A DNA stretch of 64,000 nucleotides from Rhodopseudomonas infernalis (GCF_022271405.1 NZ_JAJNAL010000011.1:89774-153773), one strand, 5' to 3'; positions 21,594-31,101 are shown, counted from the first letter of the stretch. The notes: generated by a model not told the origin, from the sequence alone. A program made the numbers and translations.

Positions 21594-23567
21594 CTAGTTC
21601 ATCCATGGCTTCCGCCGGCGCGGCGGAAAGGCAAGACCAAAGGGCGTCGCCATCGCGATCGTGAGGTTGTCGTTGTAGAAGCGATCATGTGCCAGCGTGG
21701 CGGACCATGTCCGTTGCATGTAATGCACTTCCCGGCGGAAACGCGCCTTCTTGGCAGAGGTGTCTTCGGCGCCGCGGCTGGCAGATTCATGATGATAAAG
21801 CTCGGCGTGCGGTGTCCAAACGTTGCGATAGCCCTTCGCTAGAATCTTGAGACAGAGGTCGACGTCGTTGAACGCAACCGGCAGGTCCTCTTCATTCAAG
21901 CCTCCGACTTCCTCGAACACCGATTTCCGCACCACCAAGCAAGCGCCGGTGACCGCTGACACGTCGGATGCCAGCAGATTGCGGCCGAAATATCCCACTT
22001 CGTCACGGCCCAGCCCAACATTGAAATGGTTGGCGACACCTCCCACACCGAGAACGACGCCGCCGTGCTGCAGCCGGCCGTCCGGGTACAAGAGCTTCGC
22101 CCCCACTGCACCGACATTCCGCAAAACGGCGATCGACACCATTTCGGACAGCCAGTCGGGATTGATGACGTCGATGTCGTTGTTGACGAGGCCGATGATC
22201 GAACCGTGTGCCGACCTCACCGCCATATTGTTGATAGCGGAGTAATTGAACGGTCCCTCGAAGCGCAGAATGCGGACGCGCGAATCGCGTTGCAACTCTG
22301 CAAACAGCCGCTGGGTGTCCGGCGAGATGCTTTCATGATCGACGATCAACAATTCGAGCGCCGGATAATCTGTCCGATGCAGAATTCCTTCGGCGCACAT
22401 CGCCAGCAGTTTAGCCTGATCTCGGGTGGGAACGATCAAGGAGACCAATGGCGCCGGCTGGGGCGGTGAGCGGCGCACGCGAATCCAGTGCGGCAGATTC
22501 GTATCGGGCGCCACCGTTGCGACCTCGTTGTTGCGCTTCAGATGCTCGCTGACGGCCCTCAATGCCGCTTCCGAGCATTGCTCGATGTTGCTTTCGGAGA
22601 ACGAGGCAACGCCGTATTTGCGCCGCCAGTGGTAGAGGATTGCGGGTATATGATGAATGCGATCCGGTGTGGTGGCGTCGGCGCAACGAAGGCTGACATC
22701 GTAGTCCTGGCTTCCTTCGAAGCCTTCGCGGAAGCCGCCGGCTCGTTCCAGCAGCGTGCGGCGGTAGATGCCTAAATGGCTGATCATGTTGTGGGCGAGG
22801 ATCAGCTCCGGGTTCCAGTCGGTCTTGAAGTAGGGCATCATGCGACGCTCAGTTTGGTCGATCTGATCCTCGTCGCTATAAATGATATCCAGCGAAGGAT
22901 TTTCGTTGAGGCTGACTGCGACCTGGTAAAGCGAGTGCTCAGGCAGCAAGTCGTCATGATCCATCAACGCGACGAACTCACCGGATGCCAACTCCAGCGC
23001 CGAGTTCGATGCGGCCGAGATGTGGCCATTGGTCGCCCGCCGGGTCCATTTGATCCGAGGATCTTTCTTGGAAGCGCAAGCTAGAATCTCGGCTACGTGC
23101 GGTGACGGCGAGGCGTCGTCGACGACGCAGAGCTCCCAATTTGGATAGAGTTGTGCGCGGACGCTGTCGATCGAGCGCTCCAGCAGCCAGGCCGGAGTCT
23201 CGTAGGCCGGCATGATAATGGAAATCAGCGGCTTGTCGCCGAGCCGATTGATGTGCGCGCGGATCAGTTGGCGGTCTTTGTCGGTCAACGTGTCGAATTC
23301 GCGCACCCATCGATCATAGAGCGTCTCGCGCGCGATATCGCGCCGTGTCGTCATAGAACTGATCAGCCGCTGCAACTGCAGCTTTGCTAATCGGTACCAT
23401 GGCCCGATAGCGGATTTTAAGAACAGCTTGGCCGGAGCCGGAAGATCTCTGCCGAGACGTTTGATGAAGTCTTCAGTCCGCTGGAAGCGTGAGAGTACCC
23501 CATCGGGATAGAGTTCGGTCGCGTCGTGATCGGCGTTAGACATTTCCATCTCCGACTCGCGGGCCAT
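21594..23567 (-). CDS. two-domain glycosyltransferase family 2 protein
   Basis: A 657-residue protein with two GT2 domains. Domain 1 (about 115-340) has SIIMPAYETPAWLLERSI, VVDDASPSPHV and the DXD-like MDHDDLL; domain 2 (about 375-610) has SLIVPTRDQ, IVDHESISPDTQ, LVNNDIDVI and FNDVDLCLK. Such double-GT2 proteins are common in O-antigen and exopolysaccharide clusters and may transfer two residues processively. ATG at 23567 is used; Met7 and Met9 are alternatives. It lies upstream of wzm on the same strand with a 206-bp gap. Confidence 0.9.
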   Translation of the reverse strand: MARESEMEMSNADHDATELYPDGVLSRFQRTEDFIKRLGRDLPAPAKLFLKSAIGPWYRLAKLQLQRLISSMTTRRDIARETLYDRWVREFDTLTDKDRQLIRAHINRLGDKPLISIIMPAYETPAWLLERSIDSVRAQLYPNWELCVVDDASPSPHVAEILACASKKDPRIKWTRRATNGHISAASNSALELASGEFVALMDHDDLLPEHSLYQVAVSLNENPSLDIIYSDEDQIDQTERRMMPYFKTDWNPELILAHNMISHLGIYRRTLLERAGGFREGFEGSQDYDVSLRCADATTPDRIHHIPAILYHWRRKYGVASFSESNIEQCSEAALRAVSEHLKRNNEVATVAPDTNLPHWIRVRRSPPQPAPLVSLIVPTRDQAKLLAMCAEGILHRTDYPALELLIVDHESISPDTQRLFAELQRDSRVRILRFEGPFNYSAINNMAVRSAHGSIIGLVNNDIDVINPDWLSEMVSIAVLRNVGAVGAKLLYPDGRLQHGGVVLGVGGVANHFNVGLGRDEVGYFGRNLLASDVSAVTGACLVVRKSVFEEVGGLNEEDLPVAFNDVDLCLKILAKGYRNVWTPHAELYHHESASRGAEDTSAKKARFRREVHYMQRTWSATLAHDRFYNDNLTIAMATPFGLAFPPRRRKPWMN

Positions 23568-24138
23568 CTCGGTCTTTGGCTCGCGAGCATTGAAGGCTGC
23601 TGGTGTTGATAGAGCGGCTCACAGCTGACTAATTCGGTCTGGCAAAATTCCGAATTGGGTATCGCGAATTCGCGGCGCTGATGGACCAGTCAGACGGTCG
23701 AGGATGGTGTATCAAATCGCTCTATTCCCATTCGATGTCTCGGCAGCATATTGCTCCATGCCTTTTAAGCCTCTGCGTGCAGCTGAGGCAACCGGCTACA
23801 CCGGCTGGATTGCGTTGAGTTGGACGGCTCGTAGTTCTGCGGGGTGCTGCGGTCTAGTGTGCGGGTTAGCACCGGTCAAGAGCGCGGCAGCTGCCGAACT
23901 TCGTATGGCTCGATTCCCTGGTTCCCCCGGATAGCGAAGGATTTGACTGACTTCGTTCTGATATGCTTATTGCATTGCAAGACTGTCAGTCGACGCCCCA
24001 GTAGAAGAGAAATCTCCCACGGAGTACTCGTCGACGAAGCCACAATAAAAGTTATTGTCTGAACACCAAATTTTATTAATGGTCTCGTGAGTTGCAGATC
24101 GCTCCCGATGATCGTGGAAGTAAAATGAGCAGTCTACG
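23568..24138. other. 571-bp intergenic region, A+T-rich
   Basis: This is a divergent spacer between the double GT2 gene and the HAD-UbiA operon. The last 150 bp are strikingly A+T-rich for this genome. Short open frames are present (for example 23704-23934) but lack ribosome binding sites and protein-like composition. It most likely holds promoters for both directions. Confidence 0.55.
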
Positions 24139-25578
24139 ATGGACTCTTGCTGCCCGACTCGGCCTCTCCCTTTAGTCGTCGATCTCGACGATACTTTGTT
24201 GAAGGTCGATACTCTTTACGAGCAATTTGCATCAGGGCTGCTCACCCGGCCATGGGCGGCGATCAGCGCCCTTTCGGCGCTGTTCAGCGGTAAGGCCGCG
24301 TTCAAGCGACGACTGGCGGGCCTCGCCAACATCGATGTGGAACATCTGCCGGTTCGCGAGGAGTTTTTCGGCTACCTCGAAGAACAGGCCGCAACGGGCC
24401 GCGAACTGCACCTCGTGTCTGCGGCGGACCAGACCATCGTTTCGCGAGTCGCCGAACGGTTCCCTTTCTTCCATTCGGCCATTGGAACTGAGCCTGGCCT
24501 CAACTTGAAGGGCATCAACAAAGCTGCGTATCTCGCGGCGCGTTTCCCCGGGGGATTCGTGTACGCTGGCGATAGTTCTGCCGATCTGCCGGTGTGGAAG
24601 GCTGCGAGCGCTGCGATCCTGGTGGCGCCAGCGAGGTCCGTCCGGATTGCGATGCAGGATGCCTGTATTCCCGTGGAAAGTAGTTTTGAGGACAAGCGGG
24701 TGCCGCGAACGGCTTGGCTGAGAGCGCTGCGGCCGCATCAGTGGACCAAAAACCTCATCGTCTTGGTTCCTCTCGCGCTTGGTTGGCGCGATGTCACGCT
24801 GGCGTCATTATTGACGACGCTGGTCATCATGGGGCTGCTCTGCGTCGTCGCGTCGCTCACCTATGTGGTGAATGACTTGGCGGACCTGACATCAGACCGC
24901 CGGCACTGGTCGAAGCGCCGACGACCGTTCGCCTCCGGCGCGATTCCAGTTCGCGACGGGCTACTGGCGGTCGGTATTCTTCTGCCGATTGCCTGTGCGG
25001 CAACGCTGCTCGTCGCGCCGCTTGCCGGCGTTTGCGTACTGTTCTACGTCGCCGTCACGCTGGGATATTCGTTCGGATGGAAACGAATCCCGCTGTTCGA
25101 CACCTTCATCATCGCATTGTTGTTCACGACCCGGATTCTGATCGGGATTGCTGCGGCCGAGCTCACGCCGTCGGCCTGGCTGCTGACGTTCTCCATGTTT
25201 TTCTTCTTTTCTTTGGCGATGGCGAAACGTCATACCGAGATACTGCGGGCCGCCGAACACGACATGAAGAAGCTCGAGGGCAGGGGCTATCAGGCCGGCG
25301 ACGAGAGCCTTACGCTGGCTTTCGGCACGTCCGCCGCGATGGCGTCGATCGTGATCGTGGTCATTTATCTGGTCGAGGAAGTTTTTGCACGGCAGCTCTA
25401 CGGCAATCCCGGGTGGCTGTGGGTGGCGCCGATCGCGATCTTCCTGTTCATCTGCCGAATCTGGGGACTGTCCCATCGCGGGCGCATGACGGACGATCCG
25501 GTGGCATTCGCATTGCGTGATCGCGTCTGCCTTGGGCTTGGCGTGTGCGTCTCCATCGCCATCGTGTTGGCGCTGTGA
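24139..25578 (+). CDS. HAD phosphatase-UbiA prenyltransferase fusion (DPPR synthase-like)
   Basis: A 479-residue fusion. The N-terminal ~190 residues are a HAD-type phosphatase with DLDDT (15-19) and GDSSADLPVW. The C-terminal part is a UbiA-type membrane prenyltransferase with NDLADLTSDRRHWSKRRRP (245-263) and about eight helices. In mycobacteria the UbiA member Rv3806c attaches phosphoribose to decaprenyl phosphate and a phosphatase removes the 5-phosphate; in Azorhizobium the products of noeC and noeH are believed to play these roles. The fusion therefore plausibly makes polyprenyl-phosphoryl-ribose. Its stop overlaps the GTG of the next gene (GTGA). Confidence 0.88.
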   Translation: MDSCCPTRPLPLVVDLDDTLLKVDTLYEQFASGLLTRPWAAISALSALFSGKAAFKRRLAGLANIDVEHLPVREEFFGYLEEQAATGRELHLVSAADQTIVSRVAERFPFFHSAIGTEPGLNLKGINKAAYLAARFPGGFVYAGDSSADLPVWKAASAAILVAPARSVRIAMQDACIPVESSFEDKRVPRTAWLRALRPHQWTKNLIVLVPLALGWRDVTLASLLTTLVIMGLLCVVASLTYVVNDLADLTSDRRHWSKRRRPFASGAIPVRDGLLAVGILLPIACAATLLVAPLAGVCVLFYVAVTLGYSFGWKRIPLFDTFIIALLFTTRILIGIAAAELTPSAWLLTFSMFFFFSLAMAKRHTEILRAAEHDMKKLEGRGYQAGDESLTLAFGTSAAMASIVIVVIYLVEEVFARQLYGNPGWLWVAPIAIFLFICRIWGLSHRGRMTDDPVAFALRDRVCLGLGVCVSIAIVLAL

Positions 25579-26903
25579 CGGAGTTCGTGGAGCGTTCAGA
25601 CCTGCTGCCATGGGGCCGAACGCCTCGTTTGGCAATGCGAGCCGCGCGCCCGGCATTCCGTGACGAACTCGGGGGGCTGATCCGGACCGGCGCCGCTGAC
25701 GATCACGGTGTCCTGGCCGTCGGCATGATGCGGTCGTATGGCGACAGCTGCCTCAACGGCGACGGTTCCGTGATCGAGATGTCAGGTCTCGACCACCTGA
25801 TCAGTTTTGATCGCCAGACCGGTGTCATCAAGGCCGAGGCGGGAGTGACGCTGGACGAGATTCTCCGCGTGGCCATTCCTGCAGGGTATTTTCTTCCGGT
25901 CACGCCCGGTACCAAGTTCGTCACCCTCGGTGGTGCCCTCGCCAACGACGTCCATGGCAAGAATCACCACCACGCCGGCACGTTCGGCCGTTGGGTCAGG
26001 CAGTTCACATTGGCGCGTACCGACGGATCGGAGAGAGTCGTCGGTCGCGATGACACCAGCGGGTTGTTTGCTGCGACCATCGGCGGCCTCGGTCTGACTG
26101 GCGTGATCACCCGGGTGACCCTCGAACTGATGCCGATCGCGAGTTCGCGGATCGATCTGCAAACAGTTCCGTTTGGGAAGCTGTCGGAATTCTTCTCGCT
26201 GGCGGCGGAAAGCGAGCCATCGCACGACTATACCGTCGCCTGGATCGACTGTTTGGCCCAGGGCAGCAAGTTGGGTCGTGGCATCTTCACGCGGGCCCGG
26301 CACAGCCTAGACGGTGAACTGCGCGTCAGTGACAAAAAGGGCCCATCGATTCCAGTCGAGGCGCCGGGCTTTCTGCTGAATCGGCTTTCGCTGGCGGCAT
26401 TCAACGAGGCCTATTACCGGATCGCCGGGCGGCCCCGGGCGACAAGTAGCTGCTACGATCCGTTCTTCTATCCGCTGGATGCCATCGGCGGGTGGAACCG
26501 GCTATACGGGCGGCTTGGTTTCTATCAGTATCAAAGCGTCGTCCCCGCCGCCGTTGCTGAAGTCGCCACCACAGCAATGCTGCAGACGATCGCGGCAGCC
26601 GGCCAAGGCTCGTTTCTGGCGGTGCTGAAGACCTTCGGTGATGTACCATCCCCCGGCCTGCTGTCGTTCCCGATGCAGGGGACCACGCTGGCATTGGATT
26701 TCGCTAACCGCGGGCGTTCGACCCTGTCACTTCTTGACAAGCTCGATGCGATCGTCCGAGAAGCCGGAGGGCGCCTGTACCCCGCAAAGGATGGTCGGCT
26801 CCCGCCCGCGATGTTCAGGGCTGGCTATCGGGCGCTCGATCAATTCACACCTCATATGGATCCAGGATTGTCATCGACATTCTGGCGTCGGATGCAGCTA
26901 TGA
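25575..26903 (+). CDS. DprE1-like FAD-linked oxidase (polyprenylphosphoryl-ribose 2-oxidase)
   Basis: A 442-residue FAD-binding (PCMH-type) oxidoreductase. It carries MMRSYGDSCLN and the very specific block PGTKFVTLGGALANDVHGKN followed by HHHAGTFG, which closely match DprE1/NoeO. DprE1 oxidises the 2'-OH of polyprenylphosphoryl-ribose, the first half of epimerisation to arabinose. The position equivalent to the DprE1 Cys attacked by benzothiazinones is Ala373 here (TLALDF, where mycobacterial DprE1, from memory, has NICVDF). The start is GTG at 25575, overlapping the upstream stop; the longer frame to 25545 lies wholly inside the UbiA gene. Confidence 0.9.
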   Translation: MTEFVERSDLLPWGRTPRLAMRAARPAFRDELGGLIRTGAADDHGVLAVGMMRSYGDSCLNGDGSVIEMSGLDHLISFDRQTGVIKAEAGVTLDEILRVAIPAGYFLPVTPGTKFVTLGGALANDVHGKNHHHAGTFGRWVRQFTLARTDGSERVVGRDDTSGLFAATIGGLGLTGVITRVTLELMPIASSRIDLQTVPFGKLSEFFSLAAESEPSHDYTVAWIDCLAQGSKLGRGIFTRARHSLDGELRVSDKKGPSIPVEAPGFLLNRLSLAAFNEAYYRIAGRPRATSSCYDPFFYPLDAIGGWNRLYGRLGFYQYQSVVPAAVAEVATTAMLQTIAAAGQGSFLAVLKTFGDVPSPGLLSFPMQGTTLALDFANRGRSTLSLLDKLDAIVREAGGRLYPAKDGRLPPAMFRAGYRALDQFTPHMDPGLSSTFWRRMQL

Positions 26904-27652
26904 CAACGCAAATACCGCTTCGTGTGCTGATGCTGGGGGCGGCCTCAGGCATCGCCCAGGCGACGGCGAGACTCTACGCTGCTGAGGGGGCCGTCATCGG
27001 CCTGGCAGGACGGAATTCGGAGCGCCTCGGCAGCATCGCCAATGATCTGACCGCGCGCGGCGCCAGCCGGGTCGAAATCTTCGAGATGGATCTTGTGACC
27101 GCGGACCCGGTGCCGGCGCTCGCCAGCATGATCGCAAAGCTCGGTGGTGCCGACCACGTCGTGCTGGCCTACGGCGTGTTGGGCGATCAGGCTCTCGCAG
27201 AGAAAGACCTTGCCGCAGCCCAGTCGATCCTCGACGTGAATTTCCGTTCGGCTGCGGGCTGGTCGCTCGCGGTGGCGAATGTTTTGGAATCGCAGGGGCG
27301 CGGATCGCTGGTGGTGCTTGGATCGGTGGCCGGTGATCGCGGCCGTCGATCGAACTACGTCTATGGGGCAGCCAAGGCGGGGCTCGCTGTGCTGGTCCAG
27401 GGCATCGACCACCGCTTTCGCGGCCGCGGGCCGCGGGCGGTCATCGTTAAGCCTGGACCGACCGACACGGCGATGACCGCGGGCATGGCCAAGGGTGGCC
27501 CACTGTGGGCGACGCCCGAGGCTGTCGCAGCTGTGGTTCGCAAGGCTGCCGACAGCGGCGGGCCAGTGGTCTACGCGCCTGCGCGGTGGAGACTGATCAT
27601 GGCCATCATACGCGCCATTCCCGCCGCGATTTTCAACAAGATGAACTTCTAG
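26900..27652 (+). CDS. DprE2-like short-chain reductase
   Basis: A 250-residue SDR enzyme. It has an N-terminal LGAASGIAQATARLYAAEG nucleotide site, NFRSAAGW, and the catalytic YGAAK (Y-x-x-x-K) preceded by LGSVAGDRGRRSNY. Next to a DprE1 homologue this is the expected DprE2/NoeP, which reduces the 2-keto intermediate to polyprenylphosphoryl-D-arabinose. The C terminus has a hydrophobic stretch (IMAIIRAIPAAIF), as in DprE2 relatives. ATG at 26900 overlaps the preceding stop (ATGA), so all three enzymes are translationally coupled. Confidence 0.9.
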   Translation: MTTQIPLRVLMLGAASGIAQATARLYAAEGAVIGLAGRNSERLGSIANDLTARGASRVEIFEMDLVTADPVPALASMIAKLGGADHVVLAYGVLGDQALAEKDLAAAQSILDVNFRSAAGWSLAVANVLESQGRGSLVVLGSVAGDRGRRSNYVYGAAKAGLAVLVQGIDHRFRGRGPRAVIVKPGPTDTAMTAGMAKGGPLWATPEAVAAVVRKAADSGGPVVYAPARWRLIMAIIRAIPAAIFNKMNF

Positions 27653-27660
27653 AGCCGGGT

Positions 27661-28590
27661 ATGCGCAAGATCGTCATCACCGGCGCGGCCGGCCTGGTTG
27701 GCCAGAATCTTGTGGCGCGGCTAAAGTCGCGCCCAGACATCGAGTTGGTCGGCATCGACAAGCACGCCGCCAATGTCGCGCTATTCCGCCAGGTTCATCC
27801 CGACGTCAGGATCATCGAGGCGGACCTCGCGGAACCGGGCGCGTGGTCGGACTGCTTCAGCGGCGCCGACACCGTGGTGATCAATCAGGCCCAGATCGGC
27901 GGACTTTTCGGCGCCGAATTCGAGGCCAACAACGTCACCGCCACCCGGCACATCCTCGCCGCGATCGAACGCCACGCGGTGCCGTATTTCGTCGGGATTT
28001 CGTCCTCGGTCGTCAACTCCGCCGCCGACGACTTCTACACCCGCTCGAAGACCGCGCAGGAACGGCTGTTCGACGCCAGCCCGGTACCTCACGTGACGTT
28101 GCGCCCGACCTTGATGTTCGGGTGGTTCGATCGCAAGCATCTCGGCTGGTTGCGTCGCTTCATGGACCGCGCGCCGGTGTTTCCGATCCCGGGCGATGGC
28201 CGGTTCGATCGACAGCCGCTGTATGTCGGCGACTTTGTGTCGATCATCGTCGCCGCGATCGAGAGCCGCAAGGCCGGCACGTTCGACATTTCCGGGCTCG
28301 AGCAGATCAGCTACGGCGACCTGATCGCGTTGATTCACGACATCGTCAAACCGCGCGCGCGCATTGTCCATATTCCTTATGCGCTGTTCTGGGCACTGCT
28401 GTGGCTCTATGCGCGGTTCGACAAGAATCCGCCGTTTACCACCGGGCAACTCGAAGCCCTGGTTCTGCCCGAAACCTTTCCGGTGATCGACTGGCCCACG
28501 GAATTCGGCGTCAAGCCGACCGCGCTGCGCCAGGCGCTGACCGAGACGTTTCTCGATCGCGAACACTCTCAAATCGTTCTGGCGTTCTAG
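27661..28590 (+). CDS. NAD-dependent epimerase/dehydratase family protein
   Basis: A 309-residue extended SDR with GAAGLVG (8-14) as the Rossmann motif, ISSSVVNS for the catalytic Ser strand, and YTRSK as the YxxxK pair. Sugar-nucleotide epimerases, dehydratases and reductases share this fold; the substrate is not evident. It starts 8 bp after the DprE2-like stop and is followed after 11 bp by the FAD oxidoreductase, so it belongs to the same operon. It may modify a lipid-linked sugar rather than a nucleotide sugar; this is inference. Confidence 0.85.
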   Translation: MRKIVITGAAGLVGQNLVARLKSRPDIELVGIDKHAANVALFRQVHPDVRIIEADLAEPGAWSDCFSGADTVVINQAQIGGLFGAEFEANNVTATRHILAAIERHAVPYFVGISSSVVNSAADDFYTRSKTAQERLFDASPVPHVTLRPTLMFGWFDRKHLGWLRRFMDRAPVFPIPGDGRFDRQPLYVGDFVSIIVAAIESRKAGTFDISGLEQISYGDLIALIHDIVKPRARIVHIPYALFWALLWLYARFDKNPPFTTGQLEALVLPETFPVIDWPTEFGVKPTALRQALTETFLDREHSQIVLAF

Positions 28591-28601
28591 GAGCCGCCTT
28601 C

Positions 28602-29894
28602 ATGAGCCGGATCGTCGTGTTGGGAGCCGGACCGATGGGACTTGCGGCCGCGCAGCGAGCGGTGCGGCTCGGGCATCAGGTCGACCTGATCGAAGCCGAC
28701 GACAAAGTCGGCGGCATGGCGGGACATTTCGACTTTTCAGGGGTCTCGATCGAGCGATTCTATCACTTCATCTGCAAGTCCGACGCGCCGACCTTCGACC
28801 TGATGGCCGAACTCGGCATCGCCGACAAGATGCGATGGGCCGATACGTCGATGGCGTACTACACCCACGGCAAGGTGCATCGTTGGGGCGATCCAATTTC
28901 GCTGTTGCGCTATCCGCACCTCAGCCTGGTCGAGAAGTTTCGCACCGGGCTGCAGATGTTTCTGACCACCAAAGCCAGAAACTTCGACAGCATCGAGCAT
29001 TTGACCTCACGCGAGTGGATCGAAAGCGGGTCCGGCAAGTCGGTCTACGACAAGCTGTGGAAGCGGCTGCAGCAGCTCAAATTCTACGAATTCGCCGATC
29101 ATGTCTCGGCGTCTTGGATCGCCACGCGTATCAAGCGCATCGGCAATTCCCGCAAGTCGATCTTCCAGGAACAGCTCGGCTATATCGAAGGTGGCTCCGA
29201 GACGCTCGTGGAGGCGATCGCCGACGATATTCGCCACGGCGGCGGACGGATTCACCTCGGCGCTCCGGCCGAGCGGGTGCTGGTCGAAGACGGGCGGGTC
29301 CGCGCGGTGCGCGCCGGCGGCCGGGAGTTTGCCGCCGATGCGGTGATTGCGACGGTCCCGATCCCGCTGGTCAATCAGCTGGTGCCCGATCTCTCGCCGG
29401 CGCTGCAGGAGAAATACGCGGCGATCCGCAATATCGGCGTGGTTTGCTTGCTGTTCAAACTCCGCAAGTCCGTCACGCCGCACTTCTGGCTCAACATCGT
29501 CGCCGACGATATCGAGATCCCTGGCCTGATCGAATTTTCCAATCTGCGGCCGGTCGGCGACACGATCGTCTATGTGCCGTACTACATGCCGGTGACACAG
29601 CCGAAATGGGCGTGGACCGATCAGCAGTTCATCGATGAAGCCTTCGGCTATATCAAGCGCATCAATCCGAACATTACCGATGCCGACCGGATCGACGCCC
29701 GAGTCGGACGGCTGCGCTATGCCCAGCCGATCTGCGAGCCCAATTTTGCCGACAAGCTGCCGCCGATCCAGACGCCGATCGCCGGTCTACAGATCGCCGA
29801 TACGTGCTATTACTACCCCGAAGACCGCGGCGTCGCGGAGAGCATTCGGCTCGGGCGGCGGATGGCTGAATCGGCCGTGGCGGACTCATTTTAG
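28602..29894 (+). CDS. FAD-dependent oxidoreductase (amine oxidase/UGM-like fold)
   Basis: A 430-residue flavoprotein. The N-terminal FAD site is VVLGAGPMGLAAAQRA, then EADDKVGGMAGH (the GG motif), and a C-terminal FAD segment LQIADTCYYYPEDRGVAESI. Sequences of this type in sugar clusters are related to protoporphyrinogen oxidase, carotene desaturase and, more distantly, UDP-galactopyranose mutase. The reaction is unknown. The ATG at 28602 has AGGAGCC before it. The long frame upstream of this start only shadows the epimerase gene. Confidence 0.85.
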   Translation: MSRIVVLGAGPMGLAAAQRAVRLGHQVDLIEADDKVGGMAGHFDFSGVSIERFYHFICKSDAPTFDLMAELGIADKMRWADTSMAYYTHGKVHRWGDPISLLRYPHLSLVEKFRTGLQMFLTTKARNFDSIEHLTSREWIESGSGKSVYDKLWKRLQQLKFYEFADHVSASWIATRIKRIGNSRKSIFQEQLGYIEGGSETLVEAIADDIRHGGGRIHLGAPAERVLVEDGRVRAVRAGGREFAADAVIATVPIPLVNQLVPDLSPALQEKYAAIRNIGVVCLLFKLRKSVTPHFWLNIVADDIEIPGLIEFSNLRPVGDTIVYVPYYMPVTQPKWAWTDQQFIDEAFGYIKRINPNITDADRIDARVGRLRYAQPICEPNFADKLPPIQTPIAGLQIADTCYYYPEDRGVAESIRLGRRMAESAVADSF

Positions 29895-29938
29895 AATGAT
29901 TGCGATTAGTACAGAAAGTCCAGCGTGGGGCGATTTCG

Positions 29939-30592
29939 ATGAATGATTTGGCGATTATCTACAAGTCTCGCTTTTCGAGCACAGGTTTCGAAAAACGGAC
30001 GCGCGTTTGGAAGATACTATGTGCCCGATTCTTTCAAAATTACGTGCCCCGCAACTCAGTCTTGCTGGACCTTGCATGCGGCTACGGTGAATTCATCAAT
30101 CACATCGCTGCATCGAAGAAGTATGGCGTCGACCTGAATCCTGATGCTCAATCGCAGTTATCGCCAGACGTCGATTTCAAGATGACGCCAGCCTACGATC
30201 TGTCGCACATCGCCAGCGACAGTGTCGATCGTGTATTCACATCGAACTTTCTCGAGCATCTGCCGGATAAAGCAGCCTGCGACACAGTCCTCAAGGAGGT
30301 TCGTCGAATCCTGAAGCCCGGCGGAAAAGTCATGATCCTTGGTCCGAACATTCGCTACGCTTACAAGGAATATTGGGATTATTACGACCACTACCTGGCG
30401 CTCTCGCATCTATCGCTAAGTGAGGGATTGCTGCTGGCCGGATACCAGCCCGAACTGGTGATCGATCGATTTCTGCCCTACACAATGAATAACGCGACGC
30501 CGACTGCCGACTGGATGATCCGAGTTTATCTCCGGGTTCCGCTGGCTTGGAAGCTTCTCGGCAAGCAGTTCTTCATTGTTGCCCGCAAATGA
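29939..30592 (+). CDS. class I SAM-dependent methyltransferase
   Basis: A 217-residue Rossmann-type methyltransferase: motif I is LLDLACGYGEF (42-52), an acidic YGVDLNPD follows, and then FTSNFLEHLPD and VRRILKPGGKVMILGP are the motifs II/III typical of Methyltransf_11. The acceptor is probably a glycan or lipid-linked sugar, given the neighbours. The ATG at 29939 is preferred over the weaker start at 29900. The A+T content is a little higher than in the preceding genes. Confidence 0.85.
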   Translation: MNDLAIIYKSRFSSTGFEKRTRVWKILCARFFQNYVPRNSVLLDLACGYGEFINHIAASKKYGVDLNPDAQSQLSPDVDFKMTPAYDLSHIASDSVDRVFTSNFLEHLPDKAACDTVLKEVRRILKPGGKVMILGPNIRYAYKEYWDYYDHYLALSHLSLSEGLLLAGYQPELVIDRFLPYTMNNATPTADWMIRVYLRVPLAWKLLGKQFFIVARK

Positions 30593-30606
30593 CGGTGGAA
30601 TAATCT

Positions 30607-31017
30607 GTGAATGGTCGTATCGAAGCGGTCGCGACCTCGCGGTTTGTCCGGTTCCTTCTGGTTGGCGGCGCGGCGGCGGCGATCAACATCGGAAGCCGCG
30701 TTGTCATCTCGAAATTCGTCGCGTTTGAATATGCGGTTGCGCTCGCGTTTCCGATTGCCCTGACATTTGCGTTTGTAATGTCTCGCTGGCTGGTTTTCGA
30801 GCGGGCCGGAAGCTCGGCATGGGGACAATATTTACGCTTCTTCCTCGTCAATCTGGTCGCGCTGGTTCAGGTTTGGCTGGTCAGCGTCGGGCTCGCCCAA
30901 TGGCTGTTCCCGATGATCGGCTGGATCCTTTATCCTGAACTTGTGGCCCACACGATCGCGGTATGCAGTCCGGTCTTGACAAGCTACTACGCGCATAAAC
31001 TCTTCACGTTCAAATAG
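30607..31017 (+). CDS. GtrA-family membrane protein
   Basis: A 136-residue, four-helix protein with the GtrA pattern RFLLVGGAAAAINIGSR at the start and a C-terminal SYYAHKLFTFK. GtrA proteins are proposed flippases for undecaprenyl-phosphate-linked sugars. Next to a DprE1/E2-type pathway it could carry the polyprenyl-phospho-arabinose donor to the periplasmic face. The start is GTG at 30607, 14 bp after the methyltransferase stop. Confidence 0.9.
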   Translation: MNGRIEAVATSRFVRFLLVGGAAAAINIGSRVVISKFVAFEYAVALAFPIALTFAFVMSRWLVFERAGSSAWGQYLRFFLVNLVALVQVWLVSVGLAQWLFPMIGWILYPELVAHTIAVCSPVLTSYYAHKLFTFK

Positions 31018-31101
31018 TCGCTGCAGGCCGAGCGTTGGCGCCATCGAGGTGCCGAACTGGGTCTGCGAAGGTGGTCGTTGCCGAAGAGGGGCGGACGCGC
31101 A

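Noticed and set aside
23844..23940. A GC-rich stretch with a GGCTCGATTCC-like segment that might be a tRNA
   Set aside because: The bases around it do not pair as a T arm and no acceptor stem can be drawn.
27843..28601. Long N-terminal extension of the FAD oxidoreductase frame
   Set aside because: It overlaps the epimerase gene completely and is Arg-rich; the ATG at 28602 has AGGAG and starts the FAD motif.
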